Shown here one piece after another: positions 40,785-48,039 of a stretch of DNA of 64,000 bases; position 1 is the first letter of the stretch, and every line of letters begins with the position of its first letter. A model generated the notes under the pieces. The model was not told where the DNA came from, searched no databases, and saw only the letters and a list, made by a program, of their open reading frames with translations. The position numbers were made by a program, and so were the translations under genes. Location of the stretch: contig CANLDN010000004.1 in the NCBI GenBank assembly GCA_947489445.1, positions 248,001-312,000 on the forward strand. The letters are read 5' to 3'. This DNA comes from an uncultured Paracoccaceae bacterium (GTDB lineage Bacteria; Pseudomonadota; Alphaproteobacteria; Rhodobacterales; Rhodobacteraceae).

Positions 40785-40799
40785 GAACATTACAGGAAC
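40785..40799 (-). promoter_or_regulatory. alphaproteobacterial SOS (LexA) box
   Basis: GAAC-ATTACAG-GAAC is an exact match to the GAAC-N7-GAAC LexA site and sits 30 bases upstream of the 69-residue gene that precedes SRAP. Confidence 0.75.
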
Positions 40800-41049
40800 A
40801 TCAGCACTGAACAATACAAAACTTCAACCGAGCACGACATCCTCTTTGCCGCTCCGAGTGCCAACACCGCAGTTTGATCTGGGGCATTGCGTAGCTAGGA
40901 TTTCATTATGATAAACGAATGTCCGATCTGATAAACCGGACCAAAGCATGATGCAGCATAGCCGGGATCCCAATAGGGCCGATTATGCCTTGGCTTGAAA
41001 AGTGTTGAGAGTGCGGATCGGCTTTGGCTGATGCCTGCAGTCCCTTCTA

Positions 41050-41253
41050 CTAGCTGCGACGAAGGCGTGGCTTGCCTGCCAGCGCAACATCTCGGTGTAT
41101 CCAGCCATTGATTGTTGGCACCATACCCTTGCTCACGTAGGTTTGCAGGGTACGCAAGGTGATCCCCCATCGGTCTGCAACTTGCTTTTTGTGCCACAAC
41201 TCCGGGACCAGATCCTCAACGACGTGCCGAATAGTGATGTCCGTATCGGTCAT
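41050..41253 (-). CDS. excisionase-like winged-helix DNA-binding protein
   Basis: The 67-residue protein has a MerR/Xis-like DNA-binding motif (ELWHKKQVADRWGITLRTLQ, then a GMVPTINGWIHRD wing). Position as the last gene of the phage leftward operon suits an excisionase, although no integrase follows. Its start overlaps the previous gene (ATGA). Confidence 0.7.
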   Translation of the reverse strand: MTDTDITIRHVVEDLVPELWHKKQVADRWGITLRTLQTYVSKGMVPTINGWIHRDVALAGKPRLRRS

Positions 41254-41492
41254 CTTGTCTCCGTTCCTATGGCCATTTTTCCGTACAGGTCTACGGACGT
41301 GGCAAAGGTCGATCCAAAGCTCACCGCCAATGCGAAGATCAACAGTAAAATAAGGCGGTGGGGTTTGGAATGGCCTCTCTGGAAAGTGACCCTACCGGAA
41401 AATTGCTTTGGTTCGCCCGGCAGGGTCAGGTGTCCGCGAGTGGATTTGGGGCGTTTCACAATGGAAAAATCTGTCATGAGAAACGACCTCAT
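41250..41492 (-). CDS. small phage membrane protein
   Basis: The 80-residue product has a basic N-terminal half and one hydrophobic segment (LILLLIFALAVSFGSTFA). It starts and ends in ATGA overlaps with its neighbours, which is the main support for it being translated. The function is unknown; small membrane proteins in phage lysogeny operons often act in superinfection exclusion. Confidence 0.55.
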   Translation of the reverse strand: MRSFLMTDFSIVKRPKSTRGHLTLPGEPKQFSGRVTFQRGHSKPHRLILLLIFALAVSFGSTFATSVDLYGKMAIGTETR

Positions 41493-41809
41493 TGACGTGG
41501 AAGACGATTGACGGCTGCTTGTTGCCAGCAGCGCAATAGGGTCAAATCGCCCTCTGCATTGGTTGTGGCTCGGATGCCTGCGAGTGTGAGCTGGCGGTTT
41601 TGATGGGCGCTGCTGTCGTCAGCAGGGCGACCTGCAGGTGACAGGTCTGCGACGCCATGCTCGATCAACTGGTTGAGCAGGTGCCGTCCGATTGTGCCGT
41701 TGATGGGTGCGTCTGCGCCAGACAACCGTTTGTCGATCAACGCAATATATGCCTCGACTTCAAGTGCCCGTCTGGCATCGAGTGGTGCGTCCGTACCTTG
41801 GAGGTTCAT
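41489..41809 (-). CDS. small phage protein, unknown
   Basis: A 106-residue soluble protein (PLDARRALEVEAYIALIDKR, HLLNQLIEHGVADL). The ATG at 41809 overlaps the stop of the upstream gene, and its own stop overlaps the next start; the frame could extend to 41860. No family recognised. Confidence 0.6.
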   Translation of the reverse strand: MNLQGTDAPLDARRALEVEAYIALIDKRLSGADAPINGTIGRHLLNQLIEHGVADLSPAGRPADDSSAHQNRQLTLAGIRATTNAEGDLTLLRCWQQAAVNRLPRQ

Positions 41810-42084
41810 TGTGCTGGTTCCACTTGATGGGTTGCCGTCCAGCACGCCACCTTGAACCAATTGCGCGTGACCTGCTCATCCGTTTGACCCGCGGCTGATA
41901 TCCCAAAGAGTGTGACCTCGTGTTGATGTGTGTCTGGGTGCCGCTGATTTCCCTGCGGTATGGGTCGCATCCACACACCATGGCCCAGCATTGCCGCCAC
42001 GCGAATAGCGAAGATTTGGTCGGTCAAATCTTGGTCGCGGTGTCGGCACAGAAAAGCCTCAAATAGAGGCTGAGATGTCAGCAT
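41806..42084 (-). CDS. small phage protein, unknown
   Basis: A 92-residue histidine-rich protein (FLCRHRDQDLTDQIFAIRVA, MLGHGVWMRPIPQ). It is linked by a 1-base stop/start overlap to the gene before it and an ATGA overlap to the gene after it. The TDQIFAIRVAAMLGHGVWM stretch resembles small Rhodobacterales prophage proteins of unknown role. Confidence 0.6.
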   Translation of the reverse strand: MLTSQPLFEAFLCRHRDQDLTDQIFAIRVAAMLGHGVWMRPIPQGNQRHPDTHQHEVTLFGISAAGQTDEQVTRNWFKVACWTATHQVEPAQ

Positions 42085-42314
42085 TAATTCACCCTCAAAA
42101 CGAGGCTGACGCGCGCGCTGTTGATTGAGCGTTGTTTATTATGAAGTCGTTGAAGGTTCAGTTGAGAAACCGTTTGGCCTCTCGCGGCTTTCAATGCCGC
42201 CCAGGCTAGCACTCGGCAGTTGGGACGACCGGGTGTGGCAATTGGATCGAGTGCAGATTTTTGCCCATCGACGAGGCAACAAGATGAGATAAGGCCTGTT
42301 TTCTGGTTGAGCAT
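42084..42314 (-). CDS. first gene of the phage leftward operon
   Basis: A 76-residue protein of unknown function with a basic C-terminal half. ATG 42314 is preferred over 42326 because GGAG (42322-42325) lies six bases upstream of it. The stop shares one base with the next ATG. Two repressor-type operators (42351-42397) lie 37 bases upstream, so the operon is probably repressed in the lysogen. Confidence 0.55.
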   Translation of the reverse strand: MLNQKTGLISSCCLVDGQKSALDPIATPGRPNCRVLAWAALKAARGQTVSQLNLQRLHNKQRSINSARVSLVLRVN

Positions 42315-42350
42315 TTGTAACTCCATCTGGTGTGATGGAAATTTTAGTAA

Positions 42351-42397
42351 GCCAAGATACTTGGCATGTCAAATTTAATATGCCAAATATTTTGGCA
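42351..42397. promoter_or_regulatory. phage operators O1/O2 (left pair)
   Basis: GCCAAGATACTTGGC (42351-42365) and TGCCAAATATTTTGGCA (42381-42397) are palindromes with GCCAA/TTGGC arms. They control the leftward operon starting at 42314. Confidence 0.8.
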
Positions 42398-42530
42398 TAG
42401 TAATTATGCCAGCAAGCACGCAACCTGATTGCGGACTGTGTCCAGGCATCCAATTCGTGCGAAAGGGGTGTGGTGTGAATAGAATTGATAGGTTGCGTTT
42501 TGCAGCCCAGGAAACCGGTTTCACTATTGA

Positions 42531-42818
42531 TTATTTGGAGGCTTTGACTTCAGGGCTGTCCATCAGTGCTGAGCGTAAACTAATAGGCAACGCATCATCG
42601 ATGCCTTCATATATGAAGTCCAGCGATAACCCATATTGTCGACGAAGGGCAAGAGCGCCGTCTATAGAGACTCTGCTTGATCCTCCCTCCCAGTTGGAAA
42701 GCTGAGATCGCTTAAGCCCTGCTCTACTGGCATACTCTTCTTGCTCAAGCCCGAGCAGTGATCGGTGCCACTTGAGTCGTCGTGCTATGTCAGCAAAAGG
42801 TTTGTTGCCATCTGTCAT
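42531..42818 (-). CDS. phage repressor (XRE-type helix-turn-helix)
   Basis: The 95-residue protein has an XRE helix-turn-helix at about residues 26-45 (EEYASRAGLKRSQLSNWEGG) and a second helix pair (ALALRRQYGLSLDFIYEG), but no peptidase-type C-terminal domain. It lies between two pairs of matching operators and diverges from a Cro-like gene, as expected for a CI-type lysogeny repressor. ATG 42818 was chosen because the longer frame runs through the operators. Confidence 0.85.
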   Translation of the reverse strand: MTDGNKPFADIARRLKWHRSLLGLEQEEYASRAGLKRSQLSNWEGGSSRVSIDGALALRRQYGLSLDFIYEGIDDALPISLRSALMDSPEVKASK

Positions 42819-42834
42819 GAGCGCTAACCTGTAA

Positions 42835-42894
42835 TGCCAAGAATTTTGACGCAATCCTAATTCAGTTGGCTTGACTAACGCCAAGATATTTGGC
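42835..42894. promoter_or_regulatory. phage operators O3/O4 (right pair)
   Basis: GCCAAGATATTTGGC (42880-42894) and an imperfect TGCCAAGAATTTTGACGCA (42835-42853) lie between the divergent repressor and Cro-like genes and share the GCCAA/TTGGC design of the left pair. Confidence 0.75.
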
Positions 42895-42906
42895 ATCACG
42901 GCACTC

Positions 42907-43122
42907 ATGACAAATTCAAATGCCGCTAAACTGATCGATGAGCTCGGCTCCGACACGTTGAAAGCCCGGATAGGTTTTTCTGAGCGAAACCTCCGCCATA
43001 GCCGTTCGACGGGGCGGTTCGCTGCACGTTGGTACCAGGCCGTAAAGGAGTTGGGCGATGAGTTGGGCGTCGACGTCCCTCTTTGTGCCTTCAGTTTCGA
43101 GAAACTGGAAGTGAACCAATGA
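42907..43122 (+). CDS. Cro-like DNA-binding protein
   Basis: The 71-residue protein has a compact helix-turn-helix pattern (AAKLIDELGSDTLKARIGFS then ERNLRHSRSTGRFAARWYQ). It diverges from the repressor with operators O3/O4 immediately upstream, the classical Cro position. ATG 42907 avoids reading through O4. The stop overlaps the next gene (ATGA). Confidence 0.7.
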   Translation: MTNSNAAKLIDELGSDTLKARIGFSERNLRHSRSTGRFAARWYQAVKELGDELGVDVPLCAFSFEKLEVNQ

Positions 43123-43478
43123 TACCTGCAACGCAAAACTCCTTAAGCCAATCTGATACTGTGCCATATACCGGTAACCCAGTCAGTGCTCAGTTGTCCC
43201 AGTCTGACTTTTTGACTCAATCTTCTGGACAAGTTCTTTATTTGAATGGTCACCGTGGGGCCGACTTTAAGACATGGTTTGCGCCCGCCTTCGCCTCGTA
43301 TCTCCAATCTCGCTTTGCCAATCCAGAGCAAGTGGCCATGGCCTTTGGCGTGCGCAACAGCACGGCTTGGAACTGGTGGAACGGTGACAACCGCGCATCT
43401 GGTGACGCCGTGGCGCGGGTGTTCATGACTTTTCCAGATGCAGCGGCTTGGTTCATGCAGGAATGGGAGCGCAAATGA
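43119..43478 (+). CDS. phage helix-turn-helix protein
   Basis: A 119-residue protein with a polar Ser/Gln-rich N-terminus and a C-terminal DNA-binding-like motif (PEQVAMAFGVRNSTAWNWWN). It is the second gene of the rightward early operon, where CII-like activators or replication regulators occur. The exact role is unknown. It is coupled by ATGA overlaps at both ends. Confidence 0.65.
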   Translation: MIPATQNSLSQSDTVPYTGNPVSAQLSQSDFLTQSSGQVLYLNGHRGADFKTWFAPAFASYLQSRFANPEQVAMAFGVRNSTAWNWWNGDNRASGDAVARVFMTFPDAAAWFMQEWERK

Positions 43479-43603
43479 TGGCGAACCCTGACATCAGCCC
43501 GGGCGCAACCAAAGTTTTGGATCAACGCATTGGAAGTTTTGCCGTCTCCCTGCAACTTGGGGGCAGTGTCATGCTGCTCCCGTTTTTTTCTGCGAGGCTC
43601 TGA
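43475..43603 (+). CDS. 42-residue phage peptide
   Basis: MMANPDISPGATKVLDQRI... to a stop at 43603. It overlaps the preceding stop (ATGA) and the following start (TGATG), so it completes an unbroken chain of coupled genes. The C-terminal half is hydrophobic (VMLLPFFSARL). The coupling is the only evidence. Confidence 0.5.
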   Translation: MMANPDISPGATKVLDQRIGSFAVSLQLGGSVMLLPFFSARL

Positions 43604-44304
43604 TGGCTGCGTCAACTAAGCCGCTATTTCAGGCCATCAAGCGCAAACGGGCGGAGCAGCCAGTCCTCGCTGACTTCCCAAAAGCCAGCGCGCTGACTGC
43701 GGCACGCGATGAGTTGGATTATGACCCGACACCGGCCGATGCGACCGCGGCATTTCTGGCGGTGCAGGGGGAACGGCTACACGAGATCGGTGGTCCTGTC
43801 TGGGAACCTGCGGTGGGTGGCGGGCATATGGCTGATGAACTTTCCAGGCACGGCTTTGATGTGATCGGATCAGATATCGTTGATCGTGGCTGGAACGGCA
43901 CGGTTACGCGCAGCTTTTACGAATTTGAGGCTGCCCCGGCTGACATCCTCATCACAAATCCGCCTTATTGCGAGATCAATGCGCGCGATGGCCATGGTCG
44001 TTGGCTGCGCCATATCCGTGATCTGAATGTCCGTTATGTTGCACTGCTGCTGAATGCAGATTGGATGGCTGCCCGTATCAACGGCCTGGATGCGCTGCAC
44101 GCCAGCTATCCGGTCTCGATCGAATACCTTTGCTGCTGGAAAATCGACTTTCGCGGGGGAGGGTCACCGCCGCAGCGCAATGCGTGGCTGGTCTGGGACC
44201 GTGAGTGGTCCGATGAAACCGTCAAGCGGCGTTTGTTTCGCAATCCGCCCGATAGGCGACAAAGCGCGTTGGATTTGGCGCATTCCGAGGGTGTCGCCTC
44301 ATGA
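43603..44304 (+). CDS. phage DNA N6-adenine methyltransferase-like protein
   Basis: The 233-residue protein has a SAM-binding motif I variant (WEPAVGGGHMADEL) and a catalytic motif IV NPPY (ILITNPPYCEIN) typical of adenine-N6 methylases. It lacks a separate target-recognition domain. Such early phage methylases may protect phage DNA or adjust host regulation; in alphaproteobacteria, CcrM-type GANTC sites are a possible target, which is inference. Confidence 0.85.
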   Translation: MAASTKPLFQAIKRKRAEQPVLADFPKASALTAARDELDYDPTPADATAAFLAVQGERLHEIGGPVWEPAVGGGHMADELSRHGFDVIGSDIVDRGWNGTVTRSFYEFEAAPADILITNPPYCEINARDGHGRWLRHIRDLNVRYVALLLNADWMAARINGLDALHASYPVSIEYLCCWKIDFRGGGSPPQRNAWLVWDREWSDETVKRRLFRNPPDRRQSALDLAHSEGVAS

Positions 44305-44783
44305 CAAATAGCGCCCTCAGCGAGCGTCAGGACGCCACAGGCACCCTTGGATCGGCAGCAGGCGCAGTTCAAAATGGGGTCAGCACCCATGTGGTGCCCG
44401 AGCTGAACCTGGATGTGGAGGCATTTGTGACCTTTGCCGATGCTGAGCTGCGGGCAGCGCCGCCCTGGCAAAGCGGCGTTTGCTTTAATCCTGGCTGTGG
44501 TCGTGCGTTCACGCCGACGCGCACATGGCAAAACTACTGCTGTCGCGCCTGCAAGCAACAGTCGCGCCGCGAATTGGCCCAGGTAGGTCACCGGCTCGCG
44601 CTCGCAATGCTGGTCTGGCGCACACATAAATACGCGGCTGCGGGCACGCCAGAGGCGGCATTGGTCCGCGTGGCCCGTCGTTATGTCACGCATGTCCAGT
44701 CCGCCTGGATGCAGGACCGGGCGCTGCGGTCCGCGAATGCGAATGGGTGCGGCGATGTGGGGCAGGGGCATCCTGATGGGTAG
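44301..44783 (+). CDS. phage zinc-ribbon protein, unknown
   Basis: The 160-residue product contains a four-cysteine cluster (GVCFNPGCGRAFTP followed by NYCCRACKQQSRRE) in the middle, like a small zinc ribbon, then a long helical region. No known enzyme motif. It begins in an ATGA overlap with the methylase gene and may act with it. Confidence 0.65.
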   Translation: MTNSALSERQDATGTLGSAAGAVQNGVSTHVVPELNLDVEAFVTFADAELRAAPPWQSGVCFNPGCGRAFTPTRTWQNYCCRACKQQSRRELAQVGHRLALAMLVWRTHKYAAAGTPEAALVRVARRYVTHVQSAWMQDRALRSANANGCGDVGQGHPDG

Positions 44784-45282
44784 GCGCAAATACACAGATA
44801 TTGTCATTCAGGGCGTGACCTATGCCGATGTAGATGCGGCTGCGGTGGCGCTGTCCGTTCACCCTGCCACCATCAGGCAGCACATTCGCCACGGGACATT
44901 GCACCGCGTGGGGCGCGGGGTGTCGGGCGTTGAACCGATGCCGGTGCTTGTGCGGGGAGATTTGTTCGACAGCCCGGCCCATGCGGCAGCACATTACGGT
45001 GTCTGTGTTGATCACGTCTATCGTCATATCGCGGCGGGTGACCCTGATCGCATCGGGCTGGACCATGAGCGGGGGCAGTATCGTGCCAAGCCCTTTCAGA
45101 TTGGCCCGGTCCGCTTTCGGTCCCGTGCCGAAGCCAGTCGCAAACTGGGGTTTGGCAAAGACTATGTCAGCAAGGCCATGACGCGCAATTCCAAGCGGAT
45201 GCTGGAGAAGGTGATCGCTGCCGCGATGCTCTACGCTGAACACAAGAAAGCCAAGACCGCTTCTGCAGTGGCGGCGGCATGA
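44776..45282 (+). CDS. phage protein with three NUMOD-like helix-turn-helix repeats
   Basis: From ATG 44776 (overlapping the previous stop by 8 bases) the 168-residue protein has three similar modules: DVDAAAVALSVHPATIRQHI near residue 15, SPAHAAAHYGVCVDHVYRHI near residue 64, and RAEASRKLGFGKDYVSKAM near residue 116. They resemble the NUMOD1 DNA-binding modules found beside phage HNH and GIY-YIG nucleases, but no nuclease domain is attached here. It may be an adaptor or repressor. Confidence 0.65.
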   Translation: MGRRKYTDIVIQGVTYADVDAAAVALSVHPATIRQHIRHGTLHRVGRGVSGVEPMPVLVRGDLFDSPAHAAAHYGVCVDHVYRHIAAGDPDRIGLDHERGQYRAKPFQIGPVRFRSRAEASRKLGFGKDYVSKAMTRNSKRMLEKVIAAAMLYAEHKKAKTASAVAAA

Positions 45283-45899
45283 CAGGCACAGCCGCATCAC
45301 TGTTGCGTCCGATCGAGGTGGGTGATTTGCCGGTTTACCCGATTGAGCGCGGCGAGCGGTTGGAGAGCCATTCGTTCTTTCTGTTTCACTTTGATCGCTG
45401 GCTAAACTCTGACCTCTATCTGCTGGGCGACTGGGATGTGAAGGGTGTGGCGACGGCGTTGTGGTGTCTTGCGCAAAACCAGGACCCTGTAGGCACCCTA
45501 CCAGAAAATCCCCGCCTGATCGCCGCCCTGTTGCGGATGTCGACGGATCAATGGGATGGCTATACGCGCCGCGAGCCGTCGCCACTTCATGGGTGGTATC
45601 ACTGCACGGTGGGCGACGAGGTGCGGTTGATGCACAGGGTGGTCACGGAAGTCGCCGTTGCGGCCCTGAGCCAGCGACTGAAAGGCCAAGACAGGCGCGA
45701 AGCTGATCGCGAACGCAACGCGATCAAGCGGTTGCGTGGACGGGTGGAGCTGCTTGCTGGCAGTCGTTTTGCTGCACAGGAAATGTTCATCGTCCAGCTC
45801 TACCGCCTTTTGCAGGAGCGCTATCCGGGCGGCAATAACACCGACAATCGCGTGATCGAATGCATGGAAGAAATGGGGGTCAGGGACCTCAAAGTGTAA
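45279..45899 (+). CDS. putative phage replication protein (DUF1376/YdaU-like)
   Basis: The 206-residue protein has an N-terminal region (SFFLFHFDRWLNSDLYLLGD, then VATALWCLAQNQDPVGTLP) that resembles the DUF1376/YdaU-type winged-helix start of phage replication initiators. A basic helical stretch (RREADRERNAIKRLRG) follows. The putative origin repeats begin two bases after its stop, which supports a replication role. The start overlaps the previous gene (ATGA). Confidence 0.6.
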   Translation: MTGTAASLLRPIEVGDLPVYPIERGERLESHSFFLFHFDRWLNSDLYLLGDWDVKGVATALWCLAQNQDPVGTLPENPRLIAALLRMSTDQWDGYTRREPSPLHGWYHCTVGDEVRLMHRVVTEVAVAALSQRLKGQDRREADRERNAIKRLRGRVELLAGSRFAAQEMFIVQLYRLLQERYPGGNNTDNRVIECMEEMGVRDLKV

Positions 45900-45900
45900 A

Positions 45901-46020
45901 ACGTCCGTTTCTGTCCGATGGACAGAATTGGACATCCTTGGACACTTTCGGACGAAAACTGTCGGCTGCTTAAAGGAAAGCAAACAAAAAAGAGAATGAA
46001 AGGAAAAAGAGAACAGACGG
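45901..46020 (+). repeat. phased GGAC repeats and A-rich tract, possible phage origin
   Basis: GGACA/GGACG words begin at exactly 10-bp steps at 45920, 45930, 45940 and 45950. They are preceded by opposite-strand copies of the word (TGTCC at 45912, ACGTCC at 45901) and followed by a purine-rich, A-rich run (45972-46016). Helically phased iterons beside an easily melted tract are a common phage-origin layout. Confidence 0.55.
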
Positions 46021-46086
46021 CGGCGCGCAAACAGGCAGGCGCTATGCCCGGTTGAAAACCCAGATTGCTGAGAAAAGGGAAAAACA

Positions 46087-46662
46087 ATGGATAGAGCAGA
46101 GCAGGTACAAGGCGAACAGCAGGTCATCCAGTTTTTGGTGGAACCGCTACAGCGATTGGGACTGGCCAAGCCCAGTACCCTGACGATCAAACAGTTTGAT
46201 GAGATGGTCGCGGAGTTGTCCCAAAAACTGGCCTATATGTCCCGGACAAACCTTGAGGCGCTTGCAGAGACCGCTGCGGCCAATGCCGGTGGGAAGGAGC
46301 AGGACCGCTTTCCCATAGCGCTCAAGATCCTCAAATGGGCGGCGGACATCCAGCCTCCAGGCGATGATGCGTCACCGTTGATCCGCGCTGTCTTTGCCAA
46401 GCCGCTTGGTCGCGATGCGGTTGCCCAAGGCTGGGCACCGGAGCTCTTGGCTGAGTTGAGGCAGTCGCGTCGATGGCCGACCGATTACGTTGTCACGCGG
46501 ATCAAGCAGAAAGCTGATGACGCGGTGCGCCAGTTGCAGCGCATGGATGCTGCCGTGGGGCAGGGCGATGATTTGCCGCCCGAACAACTGGTGTGGCGAG
46601 AGCGCCGATTGGCCATCACTGCCCGCTGCGCTGAGATCGCAACCTTGGGGTCAAACGCATGA
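46087..46662 (+). CDS. phage protein, unknown
   Basis: A 191-residue, largely helical acidic protein (VIQFLVEPLQRLGLAKPSTL, EMVAELSQKLAYMSRTNLEA). It begins after the putative origin and is coupled to the next gene by an ATGA overlap. No family or motif recognised. Its place between replication and packaging genes suggests an early or middle function. Confidence 0.65.
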   Translation: MDRAEQVQGEQQVIQFLVEPLQRLGLAKPSTLTIKQFDEMVAELSQKLAYMSRTNLEALAETAAANAGGKEQDRFPIALKILKWAADIQPPGDDASPLIRAVFAKPLGRDAVAQGWAPELLAELRQSRRWPTDYVVTRIKQKADDAVRQLQRMDAAVGQGDDLPPEQLVWRERRLAITARCAEIATLGSNA

Positions 46663-47435
46663 GCGCCAATGATCCGATGATCGCCTATCGGGAACAATCT
46701 GTCGCGCGTGTTGCCCAGGAAGCAGAGCGCGTTGCACGCGTTCGGGCCTCTGGCTTTGTACCCCCGGAATGCGGCGATGCGATTCCAGCCGCACCCTCGC
46801 GTGGCGGGGTTGCCACCTTCACCCCAAGGTCATCCCTGCCGGACGGGGAGAACGGGTGGAAGTTCGAGAACACGGGGTATCGTGGCCGGTCAGGTTTGCG
46901 CTGTGCGGATGTGTTTGACAGGATGATTGCAAGAAGTACGCCAAAACGACCCTGCATCCTGTCGCCCAGTCAGATCGCCATGGGCCGCACCTATGCCGTG
47001 CTCTCAGAAAGTTACGCTGCTGCCGGGTGCAAGTCGCTGTCGTTGGAAAGCACCGCCGGTCGTGGTGGCGATCCATCCGCGTTCATTGATGCGGTGATCG
47101 ATCAGGGCCGCCGCCTGACCCTGATCCATAATCGCATCGGGATGGGTGTTGCCAAGTCCATCCGCCGCCGCCGTCCATCGGGCGAAACCCGCGTGCCCAT
47201 TACAGACCGACAATTGGTTGATGCCGTCTGTCTGCAGGACCGCAGTGTCAGTCAGGTCCTGATGTCAAACGGTTGGGCCAAGGGCAACGGTGACGCGAGC
47301 AGTACAATGGTCGCCGATCTCATGCAGGCGCTGAGCGACGCACTGACGCGCATGATGGGGCCTGTGCGGTCAGGTCGCATCACACACACGACCCTCGGGT
47401 CAGGGCCGCTTCCTCGTTGGCCTGACGGGCAATAG
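46659..47435 (+). CDS. phage protein, unknown (last early gene)
   Basis: The 258-residue protein has a coiled N-terminal helix (QSVARVAQEAERVARVRAS), a Gly/Arg-rich centre (GRTYAVLSESYAAAGCKSL) and a C-terminal part with an ITDRQLVDAVCLQDRSVSQV helix-turn-helix-like segment, perhaps an antiterminator or RusA-associated regulator. That is only a guess. A stable hairpin follows directly, so it probably ends the early transcript. Confidence 0.65.
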   Translation: MSANDPMIAYREQSVARVAQEAERVARVRASGFVPPECGDAIPAAPSRGGVATFTPRSSLPDGENGWKFENTGYRGRSGLRCADVFDRMIARSTPKRPCILSPSQIAMGRTYAVLSESYAAAGCKSLSLESTAGRGGDPSAFIDAVIDQGRRLTLIHNRIGMGVAKSIRRRRPSGETRVPITDRQLVDAVCLQDRSVSQVLMSNGWAKGNGDASSTMVADLMQALSDALTRMMGPVRSGRITHTTLGSGPLPRWPDGQ

Positions 47436-47440
47436 AAAAT

Positions 47441-47472
47441 TAGACCTTGACGCTTAAGGGTGTTGAGGTCTA
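47441..47472 (+). terminator. hairpin ending the early phage operon
   Basis: A 13-bp RNA stem (47441-47453 with 47460-47472, three G-U pairs, 6-base loop) starts six bases after the stop of the 258-residue gene. No T-run follows. Confidence 0.5.
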
Positions 47473-47850
47473 CTAAATATGCATCATCAGGAAGTGCGCC
47501 GCCCAACATATGGTCCGGCGCACTAACTATTCTTACTCCAGATATTATGACCAGGTTGTAGATTTGGGTGCAGCTCAGCGAACCTAAGATCCTAGCGGAG
47601 GTGACTGGTGGTCACGGCCCAAACCGTCCATTCACTGAACGGGTAAAATGCTGCGGTCGCAGACCGCTTTGCGGTCATTCGCTGCAAACGCAAAATTGAA
47701 CCAACAGCGACTGGTAGTGTGCGGACAAAGCGGACTGCGAGCGTGTTGCAGACCCAATTGAGACCCATGGCAGACAGACCGTTTCGGTTTCAGTTGTCAC
47801 GGTATCGGGTCTGTCATAGTGTATTCTGATTATTTCCAGGGAGGATGAAC
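47473..47850. other. leader/intergenic region before the peptide cassette
   Basis: No gene seen. It contains decayed-looking segments shared in style with other gaps (CGGTCGCAGACCGCTTTGCGG near 47653) and must hold the promoter of the peptide operon. GGAGG just before 47845 is its ribosome-binding site. Confidence 0.45.
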
Positions 47851-48039
47851 GTGCACGTCTTACATCGGCTGGCCAAGACAACACCTTTGAACAGTAATCA
47901 CCTTCCCGAGGGAGCCGATTATGACTTCGTAGCTGGCGTTTGGCAGCGTGACGGGCAGGTAATAGCGCTTGATCCCGAAAATCAAGTCACGACGAAAAAA
48001 GCCGATGTTGAGACCGGCGAAGACCAGAAAGGACAATGA
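47851..48039 (+). CDS. putative graspetide precursor peptide
   Basis: A 62-residue peptide whose stop overlaps the start of an MvdC/MvdD-like ATP-grasp ligase gene (ATGA), the standard arrangement for graspetide precursors. The N-terminal part (HRLAKTTPLNSNHLP) and the YDFVAGVWQRDGQVIAL segment would be the leader. The tail TTKKADVETGEDQKGQ supplies Thr/Lys donors and Asp/Glu acceptors for side-chain ester or amide links. GTG 47851 is preferred to ATG 47845, because AGGGAGG (47838-47844) touches the ATG but lies six bases before the GTG. Confidence 0.72.
   Translation: MHVLHRLAKTTPLNSNHLPEGADYDFVAGVWQRDGQVIALDPENQVTTKKADVETGEDQKGQ

Noticed and set aside
42406..42705. 99-codon plus-strand frame near the immunity region
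   Set aside because: It is antisense to the repressor gene, and its translation has no protein-like pattern.
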